DNA from: Vagococcus martis
GTDB lineage: Bacteria; Bacillota; Bacilli; Lactobacillales; Vagococcaceae
Assembly (NCBI RefSeq): GCF_002026305.1
Contig: NZ_MVAB01000001.1
Coordinates: 2,184,001-2,248,000 of the forward strand
DNA length: 64,000 nucleotides
Direction of reading: 5' to 3'
The position numbers and the translations under genes are program-made. A model generated the notes under the pieces. It worked only from the letters and a program-made list of their open reading frames with translations, ran no database searches and was not told the DNA's origin. This document shows, in pieces, positions 10,181-19,902 of the stretch (the first letter of the stretch is position 1; the number at the start of each line of letters is the position of its first letter).

Positions 10181-11614
10181 ATGAAGGATGCTACTTATTG
10201 GGCAAATGAAGTGAAAGAAAAACGAGTTTCAGTAGATGAGTTACTAGATGAAACGTATAAAAAAGCGGTAGAAAACAACGAGTTGCATTGTTTTGTAGAT
10301 CTTGATTTAGATAGGATAAAGGATAATGTGGCAAGAACAGATTATAATGGAGCGTTCTATGGCGTTCCATTTCCTTTAAAAAATATCGGACAGCAAAAAA
10401 AAGACTGGTTAAACACATCAGGTTCAAAATTATTTTTAGATAATCGGTCGCATTTAACGGATAACTATGTCAGTCAAATAGAATCTGCTGGATTTATTCC
10501 ATTTGGTGTTACAAATGCCCCTGAGTTTGGGTTTAAAAATGTAACAGATCCAGAATGTCATGGCGTAACAAAAAATGCATGGGATAAGGATTATCATGCA
10601 GGGGGAAGCAGTGGAGGAGCAGCATCAGCTGTCGCATCTGGTATTGTTCCAATTGCTGGAGCAAGTGATGGTGGAGGGTCTATTCGAATTCCTGCAAGTT
10701 TTTCCGGTTTATTAGGATTAAAACCAAGTCGTGGAGCTATTATAACCGGCCCAAACGAATGGCGTGCATGGCAAGGGGCTTCTGTTAATTTTGTATTAGG
10801 TGTATCTGTAAGAGATGCAAGAAGTCTGTTGTCTATCTTGAAACCTAGACAGCAAGTGTCTCCTTTTTTATTCCCACAAGAAAATGCTTATGATAAAAAG
10901 CATTTAAAAATTGCCGTTTGTCTTGATTCACCAGTAGGAAATCAAATATCAGATGAGGCTAAAAAAGCAGTAAAAAAAGCTATTCGTTTTTTTGAAAAAG
11001 AAGGTCATACTGTTACAGAAATCAACTACCCAATCAATGGTGAGCAGTTGATTAGAAGTTATTACACGATGAATGGTGGGGAAACGGCTGCAATGATGTC
11101 ATCAATTGAAAATAATTTAAAACGTGAGCTAACGATGAATGATATGGAATTAATGACCTGGACATTGTATCAATATGGTCAGAAATTATCAGCTGCAGAT
11201 TATGTTCAAAGTTTTTATCCATGGGATGATTCGACCAAAATAATGGAAGAATTGTTCACTGAATACGATGCATTTTTATCGCCTAGTGCGACAACCACAG
11301 CACCCAAAATAACTGATGATTTACAAAGTGGTACTATTCGTAAAAGTATGCACGCAGCAAACGAATTAGATAAGCATGAATTAGCTAACTTAGTATATGA
11401 TATGTTTGATAAAAGCTTGCAAATCACACCATATACTCAACTTGCTAATCTGACTGGTCAACCAGCGATTAATTTACCTATATATGTAGCAGATAATGGG
11501 TTACCAATTGGTGTTCAGTTGATGTCAGCCAAAGGAAATGATGGTCTGTTATTAGATATAGCCGAAAAATTTGAATTAGAAGAGCAATTTATCCTACCAG
11601 CTTATTATAGATAA
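10181..11614 (+). CDS. Amidase-signature family hydrolase
   Basis: This is a 477-residue amidase-signature enzyme. The fold uses a Ser-cisSer-Lys triad; here Lys is in the VPFPLKN motif and the serine loop is [16 protein letters not shown], with [17 protein letters not shown] following. Such proteins include GatA, 6-aminohexanoate hydrolase and general amidases. It is a stand-alone gene with no gatC or gatB nearby, so GatA is unlikely, and the substrate cannot be told. ATG 10181 (after GAGGTG) is preferred to ATG 10163. It is monocistronic between two terminators. Confidence 0.88.
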   Translation: MKDATYWANEVKEKRVSVDELLDETYKKAVENNELHCFVDLDLDRIKDNVARTDYNGAFYGVPFPLKNIGQQKKDWLNTSGSKLFLDNRSHLTDNYVSQIESAGFIPFGVTNAPEFGFKNVTDPECHGVTKNAWDKDYHAGGSSGGAASAVASGIVPIAGASDGGGSIRIPASFSGLLGLKPSRGAIITGPNEWRAWQGASVNFVLGVSVRDARSLLSILKPRQQVSPFLFPQENAYDKKHLKIAVCLDSPVGNQISDEAKKAVKKAIRFFEKEGHTVTEINYPINGEQLIRSYYTMNGGETAAMMSSIENNLKRELTMNDMELMTWTLYQYGQKLSAADYVQSFYPWDDSTKIMEELFTEYDAFLSPSATTTAPKITDDLQSGTIRKSMHAANELDKHELANLVYDMFDKSLQITPYTQLANLTGQPAINLPIYVADNGLPIGVQLMSAKGNDGLLLDIAEKFELEEQFILPAYYR

Positions 11615-11618
11615 ATAA

Positions 11619-11658
11619 AAAACTGACTAGTGAGAACTACATCTCATTAGTCAGTTTT
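11619..11658. terminator. Bidirectional terminator between amidase and ftsW
   Basis: A 17-bp stem (11619-11635 with 11642-11658, one G-T mismatch) has A-runs and T-runs on both sides. The stop codon of the minus-strand ftsW lies in its loop (11637-11639). Confidence 0.85.
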
Positions 11659-12851
11659 ATTGGATTCATCAATTGATAATTATCATGATGTTCTTGGTAT
11701 AAGGCTTTTCTTTTTTCTTCAGCACTGATATTTAATGCAATACCGACAAGTATGGATAGGGTCATTAGGTTTGAACCACCGTAACTCATAAATGGAAACG
11801 GCACACCAGTCATTGGCATGATACTCAAAATACCGCCTAAATTGACAAATAGTTGAAGCAAGATAGCTGTACTAATCCCAATACACGCTAGAGAGTTAAA
11901 CGCATTGGTTGATTTAATTCCAATAGATAAAATTCTGAGAATTAAATAAAATAAAATCATCAGGATAATGATACTAGCAATTAACCCAAGTTCTTCCATA
12001 GTAATAGAAAAAATAAAGTCAGTTTCAGCTACAGGTAAAAATCCTTTTTTCTGAATACTTTTTCCTAAGCCTTTACCAAACCAACCGCCATTGTATATAG
12101 CAAAGTACGAGTTAACTAACTGAAATCCATTATTTAACTTATCTTCAAAAGGATTGCTCATAACAGAAAATCGTTTGTAGACGTGAGAAAAACGCTCAGG
12201 AATTAACATCCCACCATTAAACATGACGATTTGCCAAACAAGTCCAATGAAAACGACCAGCCCTCCGAAACTTAAGAAAGTATATCCCCAAGGAATTCCA
12301 CTTGCTAATATTAATATGGCAAAAAGGAAGAAGATAATTGCAGCGCCCCCCACGTTTGGTTGGATAAGGACTAGCAGAATCATGCCACCGATAATGGCTG
12401 TTGGCACCAAGACTGACTTAAAAAAATTTTGATTAATTGACTTTTGTCGTTTTGAAAAAATAAATGAACAATATAAAATGGTTGAAATCATCACAAATTC
12501 AGATGGTTGAAAACTAAAACTTCCGATTGAAATCCATCGCTGTGCTCCACTAATGGTTTGTCCCAGACCTAAAATACTTGTAGCAACCAATAAAATGTAG
12601 GTGATAGCTAACATGATTTTTTGAAAGACATCGGTTTGGTAGACTCGTAATTTGGTTTTATAAATAATGGCTATAAGGATAAGTGAAATAATAAAAAAGA
12701 TGCCTTGCTTTGTTGCAATGGAAAAAATACTTTTTCCTTGTTGGTTTAATTTATAAGAGCTAGCACTAAAAATCATCATAATGCCAATAATGTTAAGAAT
12801 CATATATGGAATTAAAATTTTAAAATCAATAAATTGTAGTTTTTTTCTCAT
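11637..12851 (-). CDS. ftsW: FtsW/RodA/SpoVE (SEDS) family glycosyltransferase
   Basis: SEDS proteins polymerise lipid II into glycan strands together with a class B PBP. The 404-residue protein has about ten membrane segments. Motifs FQPSEFVM, LIQPNVGGAA and GKGLGKSIQKKGFLPVAETDFIFS (shown by position: about residues 250-275) and FMSYGGSN are diagnostic. The KGFLPVAETDFIF block and the large extracellular loop fit FtsW better than RodA, but the family split cannot be settled by eye. The start has AGAGGGG upstream. It stands alone, away from the dcw cluster. Confidence 0.88.
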   Translation of the reverse strand: MRKKLQFIDFKILIPYMILNIIGIMMIFSASSYKLNQQGKSIFSIATKQGIFFIISLILIAIIYKTKLRVYQTDVFQKIMLAITYILLVATSILGLGQTISGAQRWISIGSFSFQPSEFVMISTILYCSFIFSKRQKSINQNFFKSVLVPTAIIGGMILLVLIQPNVGGAAIIFFLFAILILASGIPWGYTFLSFGGLVVFIGLVWQIVMFNGGMLIPERFSHVYKRFSVMSNPFEDKLNNGFQLVNSYFAIYNGGWFGKGLGKSIQKKGFLPVAETDFIFSITMEELGLIASIIILMILFYLILRILSIGIKSTNAFNSLACIGISTAILLQLFVNLGGILSIMPMTGVPFPFMSYGGSNLMTLSILVGIALNISAEEKRKALYQEHHDNYQLMNPIKLTNEM

Positions 12852-13048
12852 GGAGTTGTCCCCTCTATTGCAATTACATTTTGATACATACTAACTAGTA
12901 TAACAAAAAATAACACTAAAAAAAGATGATTTAACAAAATATCATAATTTTATCAAACTTTTAAAGAGTTATTAGTCACTAGATAAAGTCTATCTGAAAA
13001 CAAAGAAAAATGGTATGATAAGGTGTTGATTATTAAGGAGTGAAGTAT

Positions 13049-14212
13049 GTGAGAAAAAAGATTGAAATGAATCCATTAACGAGTATTTCGATTCTATCTA
13101 TTTCGTTTATTTTAACAAGTGGTGTATCAATAAATGGGACTCTCCCTTTTATCAAAAAATCGTTAGAATTAAGTCAAGTAAAAGCAGAACTACTCAGTAC
13201 AATACCAAGTATCACAGTTATTATATTTATTTTACTGTCTTCCAGTATCTCAAAAAAAATTGGCATGAAAAAAACAGTCGTTGTTGGCTTATTATTAGTT
13301 TGTATAGGTGGTGTATTACCAAAATTCACACCAAATAGTTATGCATTAATCTTTTTAGGTAGATTATTATTAGGTGCTGGTTTTGGGATGTACAATGCGT
13401 TATCGGTCAGTTTTATAAATGGTTTATATAATGGTAGAAAACGATCAGAGCTTTTAGGTATTAGAAATGCTGTTGAAGGACTAGGTCAAATGATTCTAAC
13501 CTTTATTGCAGGAGTTCTTATCACAAGTAATTGGACAAATGCATATTTAATTTATTTTTTAAGTTTACCTATCGCTGTTTTATTTTACCGATTTGTTCCG
13601 GACATTGTGTCACAGACAAAAAAAGAAAAGGGTACATTCAAGCTGACGTTTCCACTTCTTCTTACAGCATTATTTGCATCAAGTTTAGTGATGAATTCCA
13701 TTGCAGTAGCTGTAAGATTTCCATCACTAGCTATAGACCTTAAAGGAGAGCAAGTTAATACAAGTTTATATCTTTCTATCATGCCGATTTTAGGGATTAT
13801 TGCTGGATTTCTTTTTGAAAAAGTTATTCGTCGCTTTTCATTTAATACAATTTATTTGGCATTAGGAATTAATATATTATTTAACTTATTGGTTTATTTA
13901 TCAGATATATCATTCACATTGTTATTGATTGGTTTGTTTATATCTAGTGTCCCTGTCGCTTGGGTTCTACCATATATTTTTAATCATATCGAACAAATAG
14001 CAAAGGACATGGATATTAATCAATCAACTTCTGTTATTTTTATTGGATGCAATTTGGGTGTTTTATTAGCTCCAGTTATCATGAGTTTATTGAATTCATT
14101 GTTTCATTCGATAGATTTAAAATTTCCGTTTCTTTGCTTTACCATAATCTATACTTTAGTTTTTGCATTGATTCGTTTGAAGCATAACAAGATTGAGAAA
14201 TTCATGAGTTAA
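13049..14212 (+). CDS. MFS transporter, CynX/NimT type
   Basis: This is a 387-residue major facilitator with about 12 hydrophobic segments. The N-terminal ASIS-like arrangement, the GMKKTVVVGLLLVCIGG loop 2-3 and the LGAGFGMYNALSVSFI segment resemble CynX/NimT-type carriers (cyanate, 2-nitroimidazole and unknown organic anions). GTG 13049 is chosen because AAGGAG sits eight bases upstream; GTG 13040 lies inside that site. An extended -10 (TGGTATGAT) is about 30 bases upstream. The substrate is unknown. It is separate from the purine cluster and followed by asparaginase in the same direction. Confidence 0.82.
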   Translation: MRKKIEMNPLTSISILSISFILTSGVSINGTLPFIKKSLELSQVKAELLSTIPSITVIIFILLSSSISKKIGMKKTVVVGLLLVCIGGVLPKFTPNSYALIFLGRLLLGAGFGMYNALSVSFINGLYNGRKRSELLGIRNAVEGLGQMILTFIAGVLITSNWTNAYLIYFLSLPIAVLFYRFVPDIVSQTKKEKGTFKLTFPLLLTALFASSLVMNSIAVAVRFPSLAIDLKGEQVNTSLYLSIMPILGIIAGFLFEKVIRRFSFNTIYLALGINILFNLLVYLSDISFTLLLIGLFISSVPVAWVLPYIFNHIEQIAKDMDINQSTSVIFIGCNLGVLLAPVIMSLLNSLFHSIDLKFPFLCFTIIYTLVFALIRLKHNKIEKFMS

Positions 14213-14291
14213 TAATGAGAATTTATTCGTCTAAGCCTTTAACTGTAAAAACTGCTTTATAATGAGTCTAGAAAATAGATGAGGTGACGTG

Positions 14292-15260
14292 ATGAAAAGA
14301 GTTCTTGTTTTACACACAGGTGGTACGATATCTATGACACAAGGAGATAGTGGTGGGGTTGGTTTATCTGATAAGCATCCATTAGGAGATAAATTTTTAC
14401 CTTTACCAAAGAACATTGAATTGGTAACAGAAGAAATATTTAATCTCCCTTCACCACATATTACACCTAAAGAGATGTTAATTTTAAAAGAACGCATAGA
14501 GCAAGCTGAGTCACAAGATTTTGTCGGAGTTGTGATAACTCATGGGACTGATACACTAGAAGAAACAGCTTATTTTCTTGAATTAACTTTAAAAAATCAT
14601 TTAGCAATGGTTTTGACAGGTGCGATGAGAAGTAGTAATGAGATTGGATCAGATGGATTATACAATTTTCGTCAAGCAATAATTACAGCTTCACATGAAT
14701 CTGCTCGAGATAAAGGTGTGTTGGTTGTAATGAACGATGAAATTCACGAGGCAAGATTTGTTACAAAGACTCATACAACAAGTGTTGATACTTTTCGAGC
14801 ACCGACTTTTGGACCGATTGGAATATTGTCTAAGAACAAACCAATATTCTTAAAAGATGTTATAGAAGAAGAAGCATATTCAATTAGAACAGTTGATGGA
14901 ACCATACCGATTGTTAAAGCCTATGCTGGGATGGATGGGACTTTGTTCCATTTATTATCAGAGACAGAGATTGATGGGGTCATCATTGAGGCACTTGGTG
15001 CTGGCAATTTACCTCCAGAAGTTTTACCTAGTTTAGAAAAATTACTAGAAAAGGGTGTTCCGGTTGCTCTTGTATCCCGCTGTTCTAACGGAATTGCAGA
15101 AGATATTTATAGTTATGTTGGTGGTGGTGTGGAACTTAAACGTATGGGTGTGATGTTTGTTAGAGGGATTACTGGACCTAAAGCTCGCCTAAGATTACTT
15201 GTTGGTTTAAATGCAAAATTGAACAAAGAAAGTTTAAAACATTATATGACTGAAATTTAA
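14292..15260 (+). CDS. ansA: Type I (cytosolic) L-asparaginase
   Basis: It hydrolyses asparagine to aspartate and ammonia. The 322-residue protein has the first catalytic-threonine motif HTGGTISM near residue 10 and the second motif VITHGTDTLEET near residue 80. No signal peptide is visible, which fits the cytoplasmic AnsA class. GAGGTG precedes the start; GTG 14289 is an alternative one codon upstream. It has its own terminator and is the last gene before the allantoin block. Both enzymes release ammonia, but linkage of asparaginase to that pathway is only by position. Confidence 0.92.
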   Translation: MKRVLVLHTGGTISMTQGDSGGVGLSDKHPLGDKFLPLPKNIELVTEEIFNLPSPHITPKEMLILKERIEQAESQDFVGVVITHGTDTLEETAYFLELTLKNHLAMVLTGAMRSSNEIGSDGLYNFRQAIITASHESARDKGVLVVMNDEIHEARFVTKTHTTSVDTFRAPTFGPIGILSKNKPIFLKDVIEEEAYSIRTVDGTIPIVKAYAGMDGTLFHLLSETEIDGVIIEALGAGNLPPEVLPSLEKLLEKGVPVALVSRCSNGIAEDIYSYVGGGVELKRMGVMFVRGITGPKARLRLLVGLNAKLNKESLKHYMTEI

Positions 15261-15266
15261 CATTTT

Positions 15267-15320
15267 AAAAGTGTTTAATTATAGGTTCTAAAAGAACTAT
15301 CATAATTAGGCACTTTTTTC
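15267..15320 (+). terminator. Terminator after asparaginase
   Basis: A long imperfect hairpin (AAAAGTGTTTAATTAT arm paired with ATAATTAGGCACTTTT arm, inner GGTTC/GAAC pair) ends in T6. Confidence 0.85.
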
Positions 15321-15633
15321 TTTTATGTATATGTTTTTAAAAAAGGTACATTATGTTATAATTTAGTTACGTAAAAGTGATAAGAAAATGACAATATGAG
15401 GTGATTTAATAGAGAATATTAAGACACATAAGTTCAAAAAACAAACGATTTATTTTTGTGTGGTTATTTATAGTATTTTTTTCATAAAAATACCTATAAA
15501 AGTTTGTGAAATAAATGTCCTATAAATAGTCAGATTGCACAAATATAGCCACAGATATGTAAGACCACACAATGAAAACGCTTTTTCTTTTATGTATTAT
15601 TTGAGTATAAATAAATTTGTCAAGGAGGACGTT
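15321..15633 (+). promoter_or_regulatory. Leader/promoter region of the allantoin permease gene
   Basis: About 310 bases hold no credible gene. TGTTATAAT at 15354-15362 is an extended -10. Downstream there is an imperfect hairpin TTTATAGTATTTTT / AAAAATACCTATAAA (about 15467-15500). A 9-bp inverted repeat, TTGTGTGGT (15456-15464) and ACCACACAA (15564-15572), brackets it. TGAAAACGCTTTTT at about 15574 resembles a CcpA cre site, with mismatches at its 3' end. A frame open from 15535 lacks a ribosome site and is not coding. This is a long untranslated leader or a second-promoter region. Confidence 0.5.
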
Positions 15634-17115
15634 ATGGAAACGGGAAAGAAGGGTATCGCGTTACTTGAAAAAGGGATTGACGTTTCAAACGGTGAAGTCG
15701 AAAAGATTGCACAAAGAGGATACAATGAAGACTTGTTACCTAAGACAGAGGATCAACGTTCAATGAGTTGGAAAAACTATTTTACACTTTGGATGGGATC
15801 GGTTCATAATATTCCTAATTATGCAGCAGTTGGCGGTTTTTTATTTTTAGGATTATCGCCTGCTAATATTATGTTTGCATTAGTGTTAAGCAGTTTAGTC
15901 GTTGCTGGACTAATGATTTTAAATGGAAAAGCCGGAGCAAAATACGGTATCCCATTTTCAATGCATTTACGATCTACTTATGGGACTCTAGGGGCTAAAC
16001 TTCCCGGATTTTTAAGAGGGATTGTAGCAGCAATTGCTTGGTTTGGATTACAAAATTATACAGCATCATTGGCATTATTGATTCTTATAGGTAAGTTTTG
16101 GCCTGGTTTTTTAACTCTTGGAGGAGATTTTAATTTCTTTGGTATTGGTTTGCCAGGATTAATTGCTTTTACTATATTTTGGGGGATAAATGTATTAATT
16201 GGATTAGGTGGAGGGAAAGTCTTAAATAAATTTACGGCTATACTAAATCCACTTATCTATGTTGTGTTTATCGGCATGACGGTTTGGTCAGTAAATGCAG
16301 CCGGTGGGTTTGGCAATATACTAGCTTATAGACCAAACCTAGAAGGTGTGACAATCTATTCACCTCTAGTCGTTTATCTCATGATAATTAACTCTGTTGT
16401 TGCAGTTTGGGCAGCACCTAGTTCAAGTGTAGCAGATTTTACACAAAATACTAAATCAATGAAAGATCAAGTATTTGGTCAAGGATTAGGTTTATTGGTT
16501 GGCTATGTTATTTTCGCTGTATCAAGTGTGTCAATTTTAATTGGTGGTTCAATTTATTACGGTGTTGAAGAATGGAATGTTTTAAATATTGTAAATAAAT
16601 GGGGAAATTTACCAGCTGTAATTTTATGTATTATCGTGTTGTTGATGACGACTATTTCAACAAATGCAACAGGTAATATTGTACCAGCAGCTTATCAATT
16701 GTCCGCCCTGTTTCCGAAAAAAATTAATTACAAAAAAGGTGTGTTAATCGCAGGGGTGATTAGTTATGTGATTATGCCTTGGAAATTAATGGAAAACCAA
16801 GAAAGTATTTATACGTTTCTAAACATGATTGGTGCGGTTATTGGACCAGTTGTTGGAGTCATGTTAGCCCAATATTATTTTGTTGCAAAGCAAAAAATTA
16901 ATTTAGATGATTTGTATATGGATACAGAAAATAATAATAGCAATAATGCGTACTACGGTGTCAATAAAGCAGCGTATATTGCAACTATCATAGCTTTAGT
17001 TGTTTCAATCAGCGGTGAATTTATTTCATCATTAAAAATGGTTTCAAGTCTATCATTCATAATAGGATGTGGATTGTCATTTGTTATATATTTATTATTA
17101 AAACTAAAAAAATAG
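15634..17115 (+). CDS. pucI: NCS1-family allantoin permease
   Basis: This nucleobase-cation symport-1 transporter takes up allantoin or a related hydantoin/purine. It has 493 residues and about 12 membrane segments. The hydrophilic N-terminus with RGYNEDLLPKT and the first segment region WMGSVHNIPNYA are typical of the NCS1 allantoin/hydantoin branch (PucI, Mhp1, E. coli AllP/YbbW). ATG 15634 follows AAGGAGG at five bases. It lies 12 bases ahead of allantoinase, so the two are cotranscribed and the substrate call rests on both family and context. Confidence 0.9.
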   Translation: METGKKGIALLEKGIDVSNGEVEKIAQRGYNEDLLPKTEDQRSMSWKNYFTLWMGSVHNIPNYAAVGGFLFLGLSPANIMFALVLSSLVVAGLMILNGKAGAKYGIPFSMHLRSTYGTLGAKLPGFLRGIVAAIAWFGLQNYTASLALLILIGKFWPGFLTLGGDFNFFGIGLPGLIAFTIFWGINVLIGLGGGKVLNKFTAILNPLIYVVFIGMTVWSVNAAGGFGNILAYRPNLEGVTIYSPLVVYLMIINSVVAVWAAPSSSVADFTQNTKSMKDQVFGQGLGLLVGYVIFAVSSVSILIGGSIYYGVEEWNVLNIVNKWGNLPAVILCIIVLLMTTISTNATGNIVPAAYQLSALFPKKINYKKGVLIAGVISYVIMPWKLMENQESIYTFLNMIGAVIGPVVGVMLAQYYFVAKQKINLDDLYMDTENNNSNNAYYGVNKAAYIATIIALVVSISGEFISSLKMVSSLSFIIGCGLSFVIYLLLKLKK

Positions 17116-17127
17116 GAGGAATTAAAA

Positions 17128-18495
17128 ATGACTTTTGATTTATTAATTAAAAATGGTTTGGTTATTTTAACTAGTGGAGAAGTGAAAACTGATGTAGCAG
17201 TAAAGGATGGTAAAATTGTAGCTATTGGGTCTCAGTTGGGCGAAGCAAAAGAAGAAATTGATGCAACTGGTTTAATTGTTAGTCCAGGAATGGTGGATGC
17301 CCATGTACATATCACTGATCCAGGTGGTGGTTACCGCGATTTATGGGAAGGTTATGTAACAGGAACTAAAGCATGTGCTAAAGGTGGTGTAACGTCATTC
17401 ATGGAAATGCCGTTAAACCAAGTTCCAGCAACTGTTGACAAAGAGTCATTAGAAATAAAATATGATGCAGGTAAAGGAAAACTATTATCAGACGTAGGCT
17501 CATTTGGTGGATTAGTTCCTTACAATCTTGAAGGAGGAATTCAAGAATTAGATGATGGTGGTGTAGCTGCTTACAAATGTTTCATGGCAACATGTGGAGA
17601 TAGAACAATTGATGGTGACTTCATGAATGTTGATGATTACTCATTATATGAAGGAATGAAGCAAGTTGCTAAGACTGGTAAAGTATTAGCTATCCATGCT
17701 GAAAATGCAGCAATCACTGATAAATTAGGAGATATTGCTTACAAAAATGGAGAAACAACATTAGCAGCTTACGTTGCAACTCGTCCTGTATTTACTGAAG
17801 TTGAACCAATTCGTCGTGCGATTTTATTTGCTAAAGAAACAGGTTGTCGTATTCATATTTGTCATATTGCTTGTCCGGAAGGTGTAGAAGAAGTTGTTAA
17901 AGCACAAGCTGAAGGTGTGGATGTAACGTGTGAAACATGTACACACTATCTATACTTCACAACAGATGAATTAGACGCAATTGGACCTGTTGTAAAATGT
18001 TCACCACCAATCCGTGATAAAAAAGCACAAGATGGTTTATGGGAATATGTAGCAAACGGAGGATTATCATTTGTTACATCAGACCACTCACCATGTACAC
18101 CAGACTTAAAAGATAAAGAAAACGCATTTGAAGCTTGGGGAGGAATTTCAGGCGTACAAAACAATGTGGATGTATTATTTGATGAAGGTGTCCAAAAACG
18201 CGATTTACCATTAACAACATTCGCTAATATCATTGCAACTAATCCAGCTAAACGTTTTGGATTGGATGAAAAAGGTGAAATTGCAATTGGTAAAGATGCA
18301 GACTTTGTTCTAATTAAACCTAATGCACCATACACATTAAAAGCAGAAGATTTGGAATATAGAAATAAAATCAGCCCATATATTGGAAGAACAATTGGAG
18401 CACAAGTAGACACAACTATTTTAAGAGGTCATACAATTTATTCACAAAAAAATGGTGTGAATGATGAAGCAATTGGAGTATTTATCAAAAAATAG
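17128..18495 (+). CDS. allB: Allantoinase
   Basis: It opens the allantoin ring to allantoate. The 455-residue amidohydrolase shows the metal ligands in order: DAHVHITDPG (residues about 59-68), the lysine that is carbamylated in AAYKCFM (about 150), IHAENA, HICHIACPEG and TSDHSPC. The dimetal centre is therefore complete. This closely matches AllB of E. coli and PucH of Bacillus rather than dihydropyrimidinase. It follows the permease by 12 bases and ends at a hairpin, forming a permease-allantoinase unit. Confidence 0.95.
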   Translation: MTFDLLIKNGLVILTSGEVKTDVAVKDGKIVAIGSQLGEAKEEIDATGLIVSPGMVDAHVHITDPGGGYRDLWEGYVTGTKACAKGGVTSFMEMPLNQVPATVDKESLEIKYDAGKGKLLSDVGSFGGLVPYNLEGGIQELDDGGVAAYKCFMATCGDRTIDGDFMNVDDYSLYEGMKQVAKTGKVLAIHAENAAITDKLGDIAYKNGETTLAAYVATRPVFTEVEPIRRAILFAKETGCRIHICHIACPEGVEEVVKAQAEGVDVTCETCTHYLYFTTDELDAIGPVVKCSPPIRDKKAQDGLWEYVANGGLSFVTSDHSPCTPDLKDKENAFEAWGGISGVQNNVDVLFDEGVQKRDLPLTTFANIIATNPAKRFGLDEKGEIAIGKDADFVLIKPNAPYTLKAEDLEYRNKISPYIGRTIGAQVDTTILRGHTIYSQKNGVNDEAIGVFIKK

Positions 18496-18502
18496 TTTTT
18501 GA

Positions 18503-18534
18503 GAAAATAGAGTCTAGTAATAGATTCTATTTTC
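18503..18534 (+). terminator. Hairpin after allantoinase
   Basis: A 14-bp stem (GAAAATAGAGTCTA / TAGATTCTATTTTC) with a GTAA loop is present. The following T-tract is short, so termination may be partial. Confidence 0.6.
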
Positions 18535-18561
18535 TTCGTTAGATTTGGACAAAAGGGAATT

Positions 18562-18600
18562 ATCATTTGGTTAAGAGTAACCAATGTAAATGGTTAAATA
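18562..18600 (+). promoter_or_regulatory. PucR-box-like palindrome upstream of the second transporter
   Basis: TTGGTTA at 18567-18573, four bases, and TAACCAA at 18578-18584 form a perfect inverted repeat extended by CAT/ATG. On the minus strand, 18589-18577 reads TTACATTGGTTAC, which fits 12 of 13 positions of the B. subtilis PucR box (WWWCNTTGGTTAA, recalled from the literature). A third ATGGTTAA follows at about 18590. It lies 50-90 bases before the MFS start. Confidence 0.5.
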
Positions 18601-18651
18601 GTGTAATAAGATAAGAATATATCGTAATAAAAATTAGAAGGAGGTTTTTGA

Positions 18652-19896
18652 GTGACGATGCATACACACAATTCATCAAGAACAATTCTTCAACCCTATT
18701 GGAAACAAGTTATATTAATCTCAACTTTAGGATGGATAGTGGTTTGGTTTAATCGAACAGCTTTAACACCAATCTATCCTCAATTGAGTATTTTCTTTGA
18801 CAACGCAAGTGATGCACAAATAGGAGCTATTTCAAGTTTCTATTTTTTAGGTTATGTGTTAATGCAAATACCTTCAGGCTTATTGGTTGATAAGTTCGGT
18901 AAGAAGACGGTTTTGATTCCAGGATTTATATTATTCGCGATAGGAACATTACTTTTAGCTACGTCAAATTCATTAAATATCATGTATTTGGGAAACGTTT
19001 TAGCAGGTGTTGGTAGCGGAACATTCTATGGAGTGGCGTTCTCTTTAACCAATGAATATGTGCCTTATCAATACCGAAGTATTGCTACAGCAATTGTGAA
19101 TTGCGGAACGGCGATCGGTAGTGGTATTGGGATGATTGCATCAAGCTACTTTATCTCGCAAAAAGGGATGGATTGGCAAATAATTGAGTATGTTTCTTTA
19201 GGAACTATTTTAGCAATGATTATATTATTTCTACTGTTCTTAAATCGAGATGTCAAACAAAAAAGAATAGATGATACCGTTATACCATTAGAAAATAAAA
19301 TGACGTTTAAAAAGTTAATGGCACCTAAAATGCTAGGAGCGTATACTGTTTATTTTTCAACATGTTATGCTTATTACCTTGTAAATACTTGGTTGCCTAA
19401 TTTTTTAGAAACAGAACGAGGGTTTACAGGAGCAACAATTGGACTTGCTACATCATTAATTTTCATATCTTCTGTACCAGGAGCGTTGATTTTTAGTCGA
19501 TTGGCAGATAAATATAGTAATCGTAAAATAGATTTAGTGGTTTTTTTAGAAATTATGGCTGCTATTACACTATGTTTAACGGTTATGGCAGGAAATAAAA
19601 TAGTGTTACTAATTGGGTTAATACTATATGGTTTTTTTGGGAAAGTGGCGGTTGAACCAATTATTATTTCTTGGTTAGGGGAAAATGTTTCTGTAAAAGG
19701 TTTAGCAACAACACTGGGTGTTTTTAATTTTCTTGGAATGAGCTCATCTGTAATAGCTCCCTCCCTTACTGGTGTCATATCAGATACAACAGGTTCTAAA
19801 ATCACTGCTTTTTATTTATCTATTGTCATATTAATAATAGGTACTGTTTTCTTTTATATAGTCAATCGAAAAAGTAGCAATAATAAGAAAGGATGA
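18652..19896 (+). CDS. MFS transporter in the allantoin cluster
   Basis: This is a 414-residue major facilitator with 12 predicted membrane segments. The loop LLVDKFGKKTVL after segment 2 and the SRLADKYSNRK loop in the second half are the usual MFS signatures. The closest family by eye is the anion/sugar-acid (GalP/GudP-like) group. It precedes allC by six bases, so it probably moves a pathway metabolite, either importing allantoate or ureido compounds or exporting an end product such as oxamate. This is inference. GTG 18652, seven bases after GGAGG, is the best start; ATG 18658 is the alternative. Confidence 0.85.
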   Translation: MTMHTHNSSRTILQPYWKQVILISTLGWIVVWFNRTALTPIYPQLSIFFDNASDAQIGAISSFYFLGYVLMQIPSGLLVDKFGKKTVLIPGFILFAIGTLLLATSNSLNIMYLGNVLAGVGSGTFYGVAFSLTNEYVPYQYRSIATAIVNCGTAIGSGIGMIASSYFISQKGMDWQIIEYVSLGTILAMIILFLLFLNRDVKQKRIDDTVIPLENKMTFKKLMAPKMLGAYTVYFSTCYAYYLVNTWLPNFLETERGFTGATIGLATSLIFISSVPGALIFSRLADKYSNRKIDLVVFLEIMAAITLCLTVMAGNKIVLLIGLILYGFFGKVAVEPIIISWLGENVSVKGLATTLGVFNFLGMSSSVIAPSLTGVISDTTGSKITAFYLSIVILIIGTVFFYIVNRKSSNNKKG

Positions 19897-19902
19897 AAAA
19901 TA

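Noticed and set aside
12223-12432. 69-codon plus-strand frame inside ftsW
   Set aside because: It is antisense to membrane segments of a conserved gene with no translation signals.
15420-15520. Possible purine or guanidine riboswitch upstream of the allantoin permease
   Set aside because: The hairpins lack the conserved loop and junction sequences of the purine and ykkC classes, so only a generic structured leader is claimed.
15535-15633. Upstream extension of the permease frame from TTG 15535
   Set aside because: No ribosome site; the residues are not like the NCS1 N-terminus; ATG 15634 has AAGGAGG.
17946-18413. 155-codon antisense frame inside allantoinase
   Set aside because: It lies wholly within a well-conserved gene, has no ribosome site, and arises from codon bias.
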